In this document: piece after piece, positions 42,635 through 54,830 of the stretch | Layout of the letters: each line of letters begins with the position of its first letter | Position numbering within the stretch: position 1 is the stretch's first letter | Assembly: GCA_037974335.1 (NCBI GenBank) | Contig: CM075724.1 | Span: 62,398,470 to 62,462,469, forward strand | Reading direction: 5' to 3' | DNA from: Prionace glauca | Taxonomy: Eukaryota > Chordata > Chondrichthyes > Carcharhiniformes > Carcharhinidae | Length of the DNA stretch: 64,000 bases | Made by a program: the position numbers and the translations under genes | Notes under the pieces: model-generated | The model's database searches: none | The model's input: the letters and a program-made list of their open reading frames with translations, nothing else | Told to the model about the DNA's origin: nothing

Positions 42635-43565
42635 TTTATAGGAACAGAATTAGGCCATTCAGTCTGTCAAATCTGGTCTATCATTTGATCATGGCTGATA
42701 TGTTTCACAACCCCATTCTCCCGCCTTTCCCCCAACATTTGATCCCATTAACAATCAAGAACTTATCTTCTCTGTCTTAAACTCAATAAGCTGGCCTCCA
42801 CAGCTTTCTGTGAGAATTAACTCCACAGATTCGCCATCCTCTGACTGAAGAAATTCCTCCTCATCTTTGTTCTAAAGGGTCGTCCCTTTATTCCGAGGCT
42901 GTGCCTTTGGATCCTAGTCTTTTCTACTAACGGAAACATCTTCTCCACATCCAACCTATCCAGGTCTTTCAGTATTCTATAAGTTTCAATGAGATTCCTT
43001 CTAAACTCCTTTGAGCGCAGATCAGAGTGCTGAAATGCTCCTCAAACATCAAGCCTTTCATTCCCAGGATCATCCTCATGAACCTCCTCTGGGTGTGTTC
43101 ACTAAGGTGAACACGCCCTTCCTTAGATACATGGTCCAAAATTGGTCACAATATTTCAAATGTGGCCTGACCAGATTCTTATATAGCCTCAGCAGTGCAT
43201 CCTTGCTTTTGTATTCCAGTCCTCTTGAAATGAATGCTAACATTACATTTGCCTTCCTAATTATCAACTCAACCTGCAAGTTAACCTTGTGAGAGTCCTG
43301 AACTGCGATTCCCAAGTCCCTTTGCACTTCTGAATCCTGAATGCTTTCCCCATTTAGAAAATAGTCTATGCCTCTGTTCTTTTTACCAAGGTGCATAACC
43401 TCACACTTTCCCACATTGTATTCCGTTTGCCATTTCTTTGTCTACTCTCCTAACCTGTCCAAGTCTTTCTGCAGCCTCTCTGGCTTATCAATCCTTCCTG
43501 TATGTCCACCTAAATTTGTATCATCTGCAAACTTTGCCACAATGTCATTATCGATTATAGCTGAA
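42635..43565 (-). mobile_element. CR1 LINE, 5'-truncated, second subfamily
   Basis: Runs from the CR1 3' UTR (AGAATTAGGCCATTCAGTCT, TTGATCATGGCTGATATG) through the C-terminal domain (reverse frame 43076-43414 reads RDLGIAVQDSHKVNLQVE and NLVRPHLKYCDQFW) to the CEVMHLGKKNRG stretch. Moderately decayed; the frame is broken past 43414. Confidence 0.88.
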
Positions 43566-44270
43566 AATAAAGCAGGCTGCATGCAAAGCTAGTTCTGGAA
43601 TGTTCTCAGGAAAACAGTGACATTTCACTAAACTTAATTATATTTTAACATTCAAGCTGATTTCAAGATTTTTGGTTCACATTTCAGTTTTCAGAATCAG
43701 CACGCCAGGGATTACAAAACATATTTATAAATGTTTTGTTGAGAGGTGCGAGGTTTCAAATTAATGTCTTAAATTATTCTTCATCTCAACTTTGAATGAG
43801 TAACACAGGCATTGTGCAACTTGCAGGTCCTAAGATGGGAGTTGCGTCTAACCACAAGTGTTTCCATTATACTATGAGCAGAATCGCTGTGCAGTTCTTG
43901 CAATTTCCCATTAGCTCTAGCTATCAGTGCACGTTGTGGTATCTAATGAGCTGACTGAAGAAATCAGCTATAAGAAGAGACATTTTATATAGACAGGTTG
44001 CAAAGGTTCTCACTCCAGCAACAGCAATCGTGCATTACAAACTGAAATCTAAAATCAGAATTGAACAAATGACAAATAGGAAGAACTTATAAAGGATAAG
44101 AAATGGAAATAGGAGTTAAACTCACACATAAAGAACACCCACACAGTCACACATGTAGAACAAGTGGTATTTATAATGTATCTTTAATGTAGTTCTTGTG
44201 AATTATCACAAGAACATTATCAAACATGTTTTAATACTGAGCAATGTTGGTGACTGGCAGACTTTAAAGG
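43566..44270. other. No recognisable feature
   Basis: Nothing I can support. Confidence 0.35.
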
Positions 44271-44271
44271 A

Positions 44272-45348
44272 AGTAAGAAGTCTCAAAACACCAGGTTAAA
44301 GTCCAACCAGTTTATTTGATAGCAAACCCACAAGCTTTTGGAAATGCTGTTCCTTCGTCAGGTGTATGAAATACTGAGCAGAGAATGGCATATAAAGGCA
44401 GACACAGTTTACAGAATACTGATTAGAATGCAAGTCTTTCCAACTAATCTGCTATTCAAGCCTTAAAGATGCAGATAATATGAGTGAAGATAGCATTAAG
44501 CCTAGGTTAAAGAGATGTGTATTGTTTCCAGACAGGACAGTGAGTGAGATGTTGCAAGTTCTGGCATGTCATGGGGGTTACAGATAGTGTGGCATGAACC
44601 CAAGATCCTGGTTGAGGCCATCCTCATGTGTGCGGAACTTGGTCATCAGTTTCTGCTCAGCAACTCTGCACTTTCATGTGTCGTGAAGGCCGCCTTGGAG
44701 AATGCTTACCCGAAGATCAGAGGCCGAATGCCCATGACCACTGAAGTGTTCCCCAACAGGAAGGGAACAGCCATGCCTGGTGATTGTGGAGTGATGTTCA
44801 TTCATCCATTGTCGTAGTGTCATCAGGCAAGACTGCTCCCTTCCTGTTGGCAAACATTTCAGTGGTCATGGGCATTCGGCCTCTGACCTTCGGGTATGTG
44901 TTCTCCAAGGTGGCCTTCATGACACACGATAGCATAGAGTTACGAAGCAGAGACCAATTTCTGCACACTTGAGGACGGCCTCAACCCCGATCTTGGGTTA
45001 ATGTCACACTATCTGTAACCCCCATGACTTGCCGGAACTTGCAACATCTCACTTACTGTCCTGTCTGAAGACAATACCTATGCTTAGTGCTATCTCCACT
45101 CACATTGTCTGCATCTTTAAGACTTGAACAGTAGGTTAGCTGTAAAGACTTGCATTCTAATCAGTATCCTCTAAACTGTGTCTGCCTTTATATGCCCTTC
45201 TCTGATCAGAATTTTCTACACACCTGATGAAGGAACAGTGTTTCCAAAAGCATGTGGGTTTACTATCAAATAACCTGGTTGGACTTCAAACTGGTGTTAT
45301 GAGACTTCTTACTGTGTTTACTCCAGTCCAACGCCAGCATCTCCACAC
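44272..45348. mobile_element. 1.08 kb palindrome: inverted pair of a Penelope-like element
   Basis: Two arms of about 510 bases are inverse complements around a spacer near 44795-44820. The right arm codes on the plus strand for LPVGKHFSGHGHSASDLRV (about 44837-44893), then GGLHDTR and, after a frame change, EDGLNPDLG and MSHYL followed by TAA. GHxxSDL...GLN is how I remember the C-terminal GIY-YIG endonuclease of Penelope-like retroelements. The left arm carries the same sequence reversed. Flanked by ACTTTAAAGGAA on both sides (44262 and 45351). Both coding arms contain stops. Confidence 0.75.
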
Positions 45349-45429
45349 CAAGACTTTAAAGGAAGACAGAGAGAAGCTTTGGGGATGGAATTCCAGAACT
45401 TAGGCCCTTTGCAGCTGGCATGACCGCCA

Positions 45430-46200
45430 ATTTTGATTTGATTTATTATTGTCACATGTATTAACATACAGTGAAAACTATTGTTTCTTGTGCGCTATGC
45501 AGGCAAAACATACCGTTCATCGAAAAGGAAAGGAAACAGTGCAGAATGTAGTGTTACATTCATAGCTAGGGTGCAGAGAAAGATTAACTTAATGCAAAGT
45601 AAGTCCATTTAAAAGTCTGAAAGCAGCAGGGAAGAAACTGTTCTTGAGTCATGTTGGTACATGACCTCAGACTTTTGTATTTTCTTCCCGATGGAAAAAG
45701 GTGGAAAAGAGAATGTCCGGAGTGTGTGGGGTCTTTAATTATGCTAGTTGCTTTGCCAAGGCAGCAGGACGTGTAGACAGAGTCAATGGATGCGTGGCTG
45801 GTTTGCATGACGGATTGGACTACATTCATGACTTTTTGTAGTTCTGTGCATCCTGGGGAGAGCAGGAGCAGCCAAGATGTGATACAACCAGAAAGAATGC
45901 TTTCTCCAGTGCATCTGTCGAAGTTGGTGAGAGTTGTAGCTGACATGCCAAATTTCCTTAGTTTTCTGAAGAAGTCGAGGCGTTGGTGGGCTTTCTTAAC
46001 TATAGTGTCAGCATGGGGGTACCAGGACTGATTGTTGGTCATCTGGTCTCTTGACCCTTTCTACATCATTCCTGTTGATGTAGACAGGGGCATGTTGTCC
46101 TTTACGCTTCCTGAAGTCGATAACAATCTCATTTGTTTTGTTGATATTGTCTGCCAATGGCAGACTGATGAAACTGGAGATGGAGCGAAGGCTACAACTG
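45430..46200 (-). mobile_element. L2-like LINE, 3' end
   Basis: Reverse frame 46042-45584 reads SWYPHADTIVKKAHQRLDFF, RKLRKFGMS, ILSGCITSW, then a C-terminal HSLFHLFPSGRKYKSLR, the L2-clade C-terminal pattern (SWxxNTDxIxKKxxxRLxxLRRL). The 3' end GTTAATACATGTGACAATAA then TAAATCAAATCAAAAT is the L2 tail. Confidence 0.85.
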
Positions 46201-46309
46201 AAGTAGACTCAAGCCCCTGGAGGTTTTTGAAAGCTAGGATGGAAAGTTTAAATTAATGGTGCTGTAGCACCAGAAGGCAACGTTGATCAGCAAGTATGGA
46301 TGGATGAAT

Positions 46310-46440
46310 TAACAGGACGTGGGATGAGTCATACACATGTACACAAATTCATATAAGCACACACAATACACATTCACATATAAGCACATGCATGTGCAGA
46401 AACACAGGTACACATAGACATTCACATACACTCATGAATA
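46310..46440. repeat. Degenerate CA/TA-rich array
   Basis: Alternating purine-pyrimidine words (CACATGTACACA, GCACACACAATACACATTCA). A second such patch lies at 46870-46995. Confidence 0.8.
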
Positions 46441-46659
46441 GTCACTTTGCAGCACAAAACTTTAGTATTGCTGATGATATAAGTTGAGATGTAATAATCT
46501 CTTCAATCTGTCCTGGTAAGTTAAAGGCAAAAAGCTTGAACAGCATATTTCTTTTTCAGCAATGCTCATAAATGGACTTATATTTCTGGAGCAACTTGCA
46601 TCACTTCAGGATGCCCCAAAACATTTTTCAGCCAATGAAGAGTAGCCACTGTTATAATT

Positions 46660-46870
46660 TTTTATTCATTTACAGCATGTTTGCATCAATGACCAGATCA
46701 ACATTTATTGCCCATTCCTAGTTGTCCTTCAGAAGATGGTGGTGAGCTGCCTTCTTGAACTGCTACAGTCACTGATTTGTAGGTACTCCCACAGGGCTGT
46801 TAGGAAGGGAATTCCATGATTTTGACCCAGCGGTAGTGGAACAGCGATATATTTTGAAATCAGAATGGTG
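46660..46870 (-). mobile_element. LINE-J 3' end
   Basis: ACATTTATTGCCCATTCCTA, GATGGTGGTGAGCTGCCTTC, GAATTCCATGATTTTGACCC, AGAATGGTGTGTGACTAGGA. It separates the two CA-rich patches. Confidence 0.85.
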
Positions 46871-46995
46871 TGTGACTAGGAATATATTCGCAAGCTCATA
46901 TACACACAGATACTCCAATAAGCATTCACACACATATAGAAACATGTTCATATATGCAAACATACACCCATATGTAGGCATACATGCAGATATAC
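46870..46995. repeat. Degenerate CA/TA-rich array
   Basis: TATACACACAGATACTCC, CACACACATATAGAAACATG, CATACACCCATATGTAGGCA. Confidence 0.8.
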
Positions 46996-47369
46996 AGGCA
47001 GGGAAATTGTGAAACACTTGAATGGAAAACAATGGATCAATCTTCTTCCTTGCTCAAACAGCATGTTTATATTTCCACATTCCTTCTGTTTTATACACAT
47101 TTTATCTACAATATTTTGCTCGTTCAGGTTTCCACCCCACCATAACGACCCTGGACAAGTTCACAAATGAAATTCTCTGTGCTGATGACTACACACCCTC
47201 TTCATTGCAAAGACTGTCTTCTATTACCCCTGTAACATTATCTGTCGTCACTCCATCTCCATCCTCCGAGTTGGAACAGTTAGCCATGCCGAGTTAAATT
47301 ACATTATGGAAATACAAATCTGAAGAGATATGAAATGGACTGCCCACCCGCTTGCACCACTATACACAG

Positions 47370-47760
47370 TGACAATTACACCAGTGTATTCCTGGCCGAC
47401 TTCTTTGACTCTGCTGACTTCCAGTTTGCATAAACTTTGGCTCATTCATAACTCTGCCTCTTATGAGTTCTTGCGCCAAGTCTTGTACAACCTTTATTCT
47501 TATTCTGGCTGACCTATAATTGTTCCCCAAACCCTCGTGCCTCAAATGTAAAATTCTCATATTTAGTTAGATTTAGTCTTGACTGTGATCTTCCCCACCT
47601 CAGGAACTCACCCAGCCAATCACACCACCCCCCCCCCATCCTATTATTTATTCCCTATCTGCAGAACGTAATGCATTACCTAAACTTTTACCTTCATTGC
47701 CCAGACCTTATTCTCTTTCTAAATCTGTTTCCTGCACTTCTTCTGTTCCTTTAACAATGT
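47370..47760 (+). mobile_element. Possible LINE 3' fragment, unclassified
   Basis: GGCTCATTCATAACTCTGCC and the text through CTCCCAGTTTGCATAAA resemble the terminal coding stretch of another vertebrate LINE group. Weak. Includes a C-run at 47628. Confidence 0.3.
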
Positions 47761-47769
47761 CTTTATTTT

Positions 47770-47955
47770 CCAGGGCATAGAATCCCTACAGTGCATAAGA
47801 CTATTCAGCCCATCAAGTCTGCGTTGACTCTTCAACAGAGGAGTTTACCTAGACCCTATCTCCATAATCCCATGTTTTTACCCAGCTATTCCCGCTTACC
47901 CAGACATCCTTGGACTCGGAAGGGCTATTTAACATGTCCAATCCACCTTACCTGT
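47770..47955 (-). mobile_element. V-SINE tail fragment
   Basis: GCATAGAATCCCTACAGTGC, CTATTCAGCCCATCAAGTCT, CCCTATCTCCATAATCCCAT, TAACATGTCCAATCCACC. Confidence 0.75.
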
Positions 47956-47989
47956 TAGAGCCACATCTTCAATCAAACTTCGTCTCAGA

Positions 47990-49960
47990 GGTTGATAGCA
48001 TGGAAACAGGCCCTTCAGGCCAACTTGTCCATGCCGTCCAGTTTTTACCACTAAGCTGGTCCCAATTGTCCACACTTGGCCCATATCTCTCCTACCTATC
48101 TTACCCATGTAACTGTCTAAATGCTTTTTAAAAGTCAAAATTATATCTGCTTCTACTATTACCTCTAATAGCTCATTCCAGATGTTCACACTGTCTGAGT
48201 GAAAAGAGTTCCCCTCTGGATCCTTTTGTATCTTTCCCCTCTCCCCTTAAGCCTATGTCCTCCAGGTTTAGACTCCCCTACATTTCGGAAAATATGTTGA
48301 CTATTAAAATAATGTCCCTCATTATTTTATAGACAGCTATAAGATCACCTCTGAGCCTCCTGTGCTCTGTGCTCTTTACAGAGTACAGAATACTTGTACT
48401 CTGAGATAGTTATGCCCTGATTTGATCTACCAAAATGCATCAGCTCACATTTATCTAAATAAAGCTCCATCCTGCCATACATCGGCTCACTAGTGTAACT
48501 GTTCAAGATCCTGTTGCAATCCTTCTCACTGTGCCACTATGCCACCAATCTTAGTGTCATCTGCAAACTTACTATCCATGCCTCTTAAATCCTCATCCAA
48601 ATCATTAATATAAATCATAAATTACAGTGGATCCGGCAGTGATCCCTGAGGCACACCACTGATCACAGGCCTCCAGTTTGAAAAACAACCCTCTACAGTC
48701 TTCTGTCATCAAGCTAATTTTGTGTCCAATTGGCTACCTTACCCTGGATCCCGTGAGATTTAACCTTATGCAACAATCTACAAAGTGGTACCTTGTCAAA
48801 GTCCATGTGGGCAACATCAACTGCACTGTCAACTACCTTCTTGGTTATCCCTTCACAACACTCAATCAAATTCATGAGAAGGTTTTTCACTCACAAAGCT
48901 ATGCTTGCTGTCCCTAATCAGTCCTTGCCTCTTGAAATGCCTGTAGGCCCTATTCCTCAGAATACCCTTTAACAACTTACCCATTACAGTTGTTCGGCTC
49001 ACCTGTCTGTGGCTCCCAGTCTTTTCCCTGCACCTCTTCTTAAAGAAAGGCACATTTGCCACCTCCAATCTTCAGGGACCTCACCCATGGCTGTCAATGA
49101 TTCAAATATCTCTACTAGGGACCTGCAACTTCCTCTCTAGCCTCCTCCCTGGGATACATTTCATCGGGTCATGGGGATTTATTTACCTTGATGTGCTTTA
49201 AGACTTCCTCTTTCTCTGAAATATGTGTACTCCTCAGGCCATCACTATTTCCCCAAGTTTCTTAAAATCCATGCCTTTCTCAACTTTGAATACCAATGAG
49301 AAATATTAATTTAGGATCTCACCCATCTCTTGTGGATCAGCACATAGATGATCTGTTTGATCCTTAAGAGGTCCTATTCTCTCCTTAGTTAGTCTTTTGC
49401 CCTTTGTATATTTATTTGTAGAAGGTCTTTCAATTCTCCTTTGCCTTATCTGCTAAGCAAATTCATGTCTCCTTTTCTGCCCTCCTGATTTCTCCCTTAA
49501 TTCTACCCCTACACCCTTTATATTCTTCAAGGGATCCACTTGGTCCCAGCTGTCTATGCATGTCATGTGCCCCCTTCTTCTTGTTGACCAGGGCCCCCTA
49601 TCCCAAGTCACCCACGGTTCCCTATTTCTATCAGCCTTGCCCTTCACTCGAAGAGAACGTGCTTACCCTGAACCCTGCATAACGCAGTTTTGAAAGCCTT
49701 CCACTTACCAGCTATCCCTCTGCCTGCCAACAGACTCCCCCAATCAACTTTCTGTCTAATCTTATCTAATGTTATGGAAATTGATCTTGCTCCAATTTAG
49801 TATTTTAATTTTTGGGCCAGACCTAATATTCTCCTTAGCTATCTTAAAACGAATATAATCAGTACCAAAGTGATCCCTCATTAACTGTCAACAGCCTTTC
49901 CTTATTTCCCAAGAGGAGGTAACATTTTGCCAACTCTCTAGCTTTCCTTCCTTCCAATAT
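47990..49960 (-). mobile_element. Old CR1 LINE, fourth subfamily
   Basis: From the 3' region (GGAAACAGGCCCTTCAGGCC, TTCCAGATGTTCACACTGTC) through the RT (48430-48700: CCTGAGGCACACCACTGATC, CAAACTTACTATCCATGCCT; reverse frame near 48862-49068 reads MEVANVPFFKKRCREKTGSH and VMGKLLKGILRNRAYRHFKR, the NVTPLFKKG...NYRPVSL block) into the linker. Decayed; extends to about 49.95 kb. Confidence 0.75.
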
Positions 49961-50139
49961 ACCTTTGCCTGGGTGCATTATTCCTTTTGGTTAGATCTTT
50001 TGGAAATTCATTAGTACACATTTCTAATTCAAACGCATGTATATAAATATAAGAGGTGTGATTTCCTCTACTTTTCAGGTCTGGTGGTGTTGTGATGATG
50101 TCACTGCACTCTCTCTTGTGATTTTGGCTAATACTATGG

Positions 50140-50455
50140 GTGTGGCATGGTGGCATAGTGGTTACCGCTGCTGCCCCACAGCGCCAGGGCCCTGGGTTCA
50201 ATTCCAGCCTTGGATCGCTGTCGGGGTGGAGTTTGCACATTTCCCTGTGTCTGCGTGGCTTTCCTCCGAGTGCTCCGGTTTCCTCCCAACTCCAAAGATG
50301 TGCGGGTTAGGTTAATTGGCCATGCTAAATTGTCCCTTACTTAGTTCAGGGGACTAGCAGAGTAAAGATGTGGGGTTATGGAGATAGGTAGGATTGTGTC
50401 GGTGCAGACTCAATGGGCCAAATAGCCTCCTTTTCCACTCAATACATTCTATGAC
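50140..50455 (+). mobile_element. V-SINE copy, full length
   Basis: GGCATGGTGGCATAGTGGTT (A box), GCGCCAGGGCCCTGGGTTCA (B box), TGGAGTTTGCACATTTCCCT, TTTCCTCCGAGTGCTCCGGT, GGGTTAGGTTAATTGGCCAT and the tail CCACTCAATACATTCTATGA. Among the best preserved copies. Confidence 0.95.
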
Positions 50456-50564
50456 AAAGTGTTCTGATTGAGGGGTTAACTTATTGTTTCTTTTGACAGA
50501 TGGTGATTTGCCCATTGAGCATTTCCAATATGTTCTCTTTCACATTACATACAATTGCACTGAG

Positions 50565-50945
50565 TCTACAGCAGATACAGACTATTCGGCCTAATTGATA
50601 TATGCTGACATTTATGCATCTCTCCCTCTCTTCATTTATCCCGACCAACATATTTCCGTCTGCCTCATCTGCGTTTCAGGCTTCTCTCTTAAATGTGTCT
50701 ACACCATTCCACTGAATGATCCCTCTATCTAGTGTGTTCCATATTCTTACCATTTACAATGTATAGAAGCTTCTCATGAATATTCGATTGGATAGATTTA
50801 TATCTGTTATATGTTTCTATCCTCAGGTTTCGGATTCCCTCATAAATGGAATCATTTTCTCTACATCAAACCTATTAACGCTGTTCATAATTTCAATGAC
50901 CTCGATCGTGTCTCCCTTCAGCTTCCATTTTTTCACTTATTTACA
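50565..50945 (-). mobile_element. CR1-type LINE 3' fragment
   Basis: CAGATACAGACTATTCGGCC, TATTCTTACCATTTACAATG, CCTATTAACGCTGTTCATAA, TTTCAATGACCTCGATCGTG. Confidence 0.5.
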
Positions 50946-51039
50946 ATGATTCGAGTGTTGGTTATAATTCACTTATTAACACTCACTCCTCCCTGAGAAA
51001 GGTATGTTTGCAAGCCGTACTCCGGGACCTGGCCACCAA

Positions 51040-51335
51040 GAATTTAGATTGACATTCCAGTGCAGTGCTGAGCGAGTGCTGCATTGTCCGAGGTGCTGTC
51101 TCCACAATGCGACATTAAACCTCGGCCCCATCTGCCTTCTTCGTGGGTGACCGTTAAAAACGTCATGCCATCGTTTGGTGAAGAGCAGAACAGTTACTCC
51201 CAGTGACCTGATCAACTTCATCACTCAATCAACATCTCAAAAAATAAAGTTTTGGGGTGTTTGTTGTGCACACGTTTCCTTATCAGGGCAATGGCCACAC
51301 TTCAGAAGTTGTCTGCAAACGGCTATGCCAAATTC
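51040..51335. repeat. Old interspersed repeat, SINE-like
   Basis: GAGTGCTGCATTGTCCGAGG, TGCTGTCTCCACAATGCGAC, ATTAAACCTCGGCCCCATCT, CACTCAATCAACATCTC. Similar words at 46596-46630 in reverse (GCCCCAAAACATTTTTCAGC). Common in shark DNA as I remember it; class unknown. Confidence 0.5.
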
Positions 51336-52429
51336 GGTTTAAAAAATTACGAATCCAGTAATCAAGGCCGTTGGTATTTTACTCGTTAATAACTGAAGAA
51401 AAATATCTAACAGCTCTTTCTAGCGAAATCTTACATACCTTAACAAACACTTCTCTCCCCCAAGAACAGGGAGCATCAACCAAATATCTTCACAACACTG
51501 CTAACCCAGAATGACCAGAGGGATCGCCGTTTCCCACAAATTGTGGCTGGGCTGGAGTAATAATTGTCGGAATCGTGCACGGGATATTGCTCCCGAATAT
51601 CTCAGTACTCTCAATTGTCGTCCAAATGTTCACCTTCAAAGAACATTCATTTTAATGTCCTATCTATTAATGTGAATTTGCACGCCTATTGTAAAGGTAT
51701 GAATTGAAAAGCGATGTGCACGCTGGTGATAAACGCGTGTCTTGCCTTTGGCACTGTTACAGCTTGAAATACTGCCCAAGGATAACTATCAGCACCATTA
51801 TTACCAATAGACTCACTTAATACCGAGCGACAGTAGAGGACAAAGACATTGGGAGCGCCTGCAAACCAAGAACAGTAGAGACATAAGGCCGTTAATATCA
51901 TTACACCCAGCGAGAATACCAGGAATACACTGGATCAGAACTTATCAGAGTCGTGACCATTTAATACAAATATTGATTTAAAAAAATCAAATTACTGCCT
52001 GCTGAAACAGTTCACATTCGGACTAATACTTCATCAATGTAATAAAAGAACAACTTCAGATGCTAATATGGTTCTCAAAAATGTTACTGGGTTATGAAAC
52101 AGGACAAATGAACAAGAGTTTCCGAAAAAGAAGTGAACATTTGTAATTTACAAATTCGGATCTGAACAGGAAGAGGAGCTACTTCTGCGGGGTTAATGCC
52201 GTATATTTTTAAGGTGCTTCATACATTCCGACCGTCCTTCACTGTTTGGACCCCAGGTCCAATTTTCATGCTGTTTTTCCAGGAAAGTTGCTGAGGAGGA
52301 TGGACAGAATTTACACTCCATGGAGTCAATCCTCGGATGAATGGGGCGAATTTGGGAGGGAAGGAAAGTGATTTTGATTTTTAAATATTAATTACTGTGT
52401 TATTTCAGTAGCATATAATTTAGCACACA
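51336..52429. other. No gene supported
   Basis: A minus frame at 51686-51901 has a hydrophobic start (MILTALCLYCSWFAG) but no donor at the right place; see rejected items. Confidence 0.35.
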
Positions 52430-52680
52430 GTGTCTGCGGGAATTTGCACATTCTCCCTGTGATTGCGTGGGTTTTCTCCGGGTGCTCCGGTTTCCTCCCA
52501 CACCCCAAAAACGTGCTCTTAGGCTGATTGGTGTACCAAATTGTCCCTAAATTAGTTTTCCCTCAATCTTCTCCAATAGGCGGAGACAAAGGTCACAGGT
52601 ATAGGAGGGCACTCACAAAGTTAAAATGGCGATGAGGGCTCGTTGGGACGAAGGGCCTGTTTCCCGTCCAGTGTTGTTTT
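52430..52680 (+). mobile_element. V-SINE related copy
   Basis: GAATTTGCACATTCTCCCTG, GATTGCGTGGGTTTTCTCCG, GGTGCTCCGGTTTCCTCCCA, then a different tail (GGGCACTCACAAAGTTAAAA). Head missing. Confidence 0.8.
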
Positions 52681-52829
52681 TTGTTCTTTGTACATGTTTA
52701 GGACAGAACATTTAAGATCGTGTTTCACTGGAGCTTTTTAAATTTCTTCGTTTTCAAACATTATTTATCATGGAGTTAGAAATTATATGGACCCCTGAAT
52801 AGAGAAAGAGAAGTAACAGACATAAATAA

Positions 52830-53130
52830 GTATAACAGAATCACTGGGCTATAGAGCATAGAGAGAAGTCATTTGGCCCATGTTGCCTATGTTGGTTCTT
52901 TGAAAGAATTTACACAATTGATCTCACCATTGGTCTTTTCCCAAACCTCTGGATTTCTAAATTTTTAAGTGTGTATCCTATTCCCAATAATAAAATTATT
53001 ATTGCTTCTTCCAGATAGGGAATTCCGGATCGTAGCATTTTAGCTCGGAAAACACTTTTTTTTCCCCTTCCGATCTTGTTCTTTTGACCATTTTCTTGAA
53101 TTTGGTCCTTTGGTTACTGGATCATAGTTT
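52830..53130 (-). mobile_element. CR1-type LINE 3' fragment
   Basis: GCATAGAGAGAAGTCATTTG, CTTCCAGATAGGGAATTCCG, TTGGTCCTTTGGTTACTGGA. Decayed. Confidence 0.4.
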
Positions 53131-53919
53131 ATCCTGTTACAGAATCTGATGACCATACAGCGTAGGAATCCATTTGCTCAGTGTCCTAGGTTGATTCTGC
53201 AGATGTAATCCAGTCTGTCTAATTGATGTATTTATTCATTTACCTTTAAAAAATGCATAATCTTTTACAATAACAAGTTGTAAACTTAAATAGATGTATT
53301 GTAAATCGGTAACCTTACTCAGAGGCTGGCTCAATACTGATACGAGATGCAAAGCCCTATGCAGTTGTCTTATTCATGCACTCTTCACTAACTCATTGAT
53401 ATTTTACCAAGTATGTTTTGTATAGTTGATCCCTGAAACATCTAGAACTTGCAACTCAAGGGGCACAAGGATCTTTGAGCTGGTTCCTTCCCAATTCTCC
53501 TTCCTGACAGTATATACTGACCTTATGGTCAAATTCTTTGAAAATCACAGTGAAGAAATAGAGGGCTTCTTCACATCTTTTGTTTGGAAGATTTGTCTTT
53601 CACTTCTTAGTCGTTCAAGAGTTCTTCGTTATCCTACTGGGTCTTTCATTGATTCCTCTTGAAAATGCAGGAAGATGTTTGTTCGCGTGAGTGCAACTTT
53701 AAGTGGAGAGGATTTGGCTAATTGTGAAATCCCCCAACAACCATCAGAAAGCCAATATAAATACGGAAATAGACATCTTTAGCGGCGCAGTCCCCAGGAT
53801 CAGAATACATCTGAAGCATTCCAGACAATTCAAGTTGACTGAATGCAGGCAACAAATGACATCCAATGGTTCGGATTTTGTGGGTTCAGACGAGAATAGG
53901 TCAGAGGTCAGTGACATCA
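53131..53919. other. No recognisable feature
   Basis: Nothing I can support. Confidence 0.3.
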
Positions 53920-54830
53920 TGTGTAGAGTGGGGAGTTTTGCTGATGATTGCACTACGTACAAAATCATTAACAACTCCTCAGGCACTGAAGCAATACTTG
54001 TCTATATGAGACAAGAACAGTAAAACCTTTGGGCTTTGCTTAATAAGAGGCAAGTGACATTTGCGCCACACCTCGTGCAAGGTAATAATCATTTCCAAAC
54101 CGAGAGAATCAACCCATCATTCCTGAGTTTCAAGGGCTATACTGTGGCATAATATCCCCCTCACCCTGCCACCACCAATAAAGTAAATCCCAACTCTAAC
54201 TATTGTGGATTGCTATTGACAAGATTACTAATTGACTCAGCCTTGCAAATACTGTGGTTACATGAACAGATGAGAGGCTGGGAATTCTATGGCAAGTAAC
54301 TTACCACCTGACACCCCAAATCCTCTGTATTATCTACTATACACAACTTAATTGTATGATGGGGCTTGACTGGATGAATGTGGTTCTAGAGGCTGGACAC
54401 TGTCAAGGACAAAGTTGTCCATTTGATTGGCACCCCATCCATCACTTCACACATTCGCTTCCTCTACCATTTGCCCTAAGAGCAAAAGCATCTACACAAT
54501 GCAATGGGAAACTCACCAAGTCTGCATGGACATCATGATCAATTCCAAACCCTATATCTTGACTACCTGGAGAACAAGAGCAGCAGATGCATGGGAATTC
54601 CAGACCTGTGCGTACCTTTCTGAGTGACACAACATCTGACCTGAGACCATCTCACCATTTTGTCTCTGTCCCTGGAACACCCTCCCACCTTCACCCACGG
54701 AACACTCTTTAGGCGTTCCTTCATCATATGGACTGCAATGATTTAAGAAGCAGCTCACTATCATCTTCTCAAGGGAAATTAGGGATGGATAATTAATGCC
54801 TGTTTTGCCATATCCCTTGAACTAGTAAAA
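53920..54830 (+). mobile_element. LINE-J, 3' third, forward
   Basis: TTTTGCTGATGATTGCACTA (F-A-D-D-C-T, the RT active-site block), GGCACTGAAGCAATACTTGT, GGACACTGTCAAGGACAAAG, TTGATTGGCACCCCATCCAT, ending AAATTAGGGATGGATAATTA. Indels break the frame. Confidence 0.85.

Noticed and set aside
51686-51901. Minus-strand hydrophobic start MILTALCLYCSWFAG as a leader or second receptor.
   Set aside because: No GT donor follows the hydrophobic stretch in a suitable phase, and no Ig domain is nearby.
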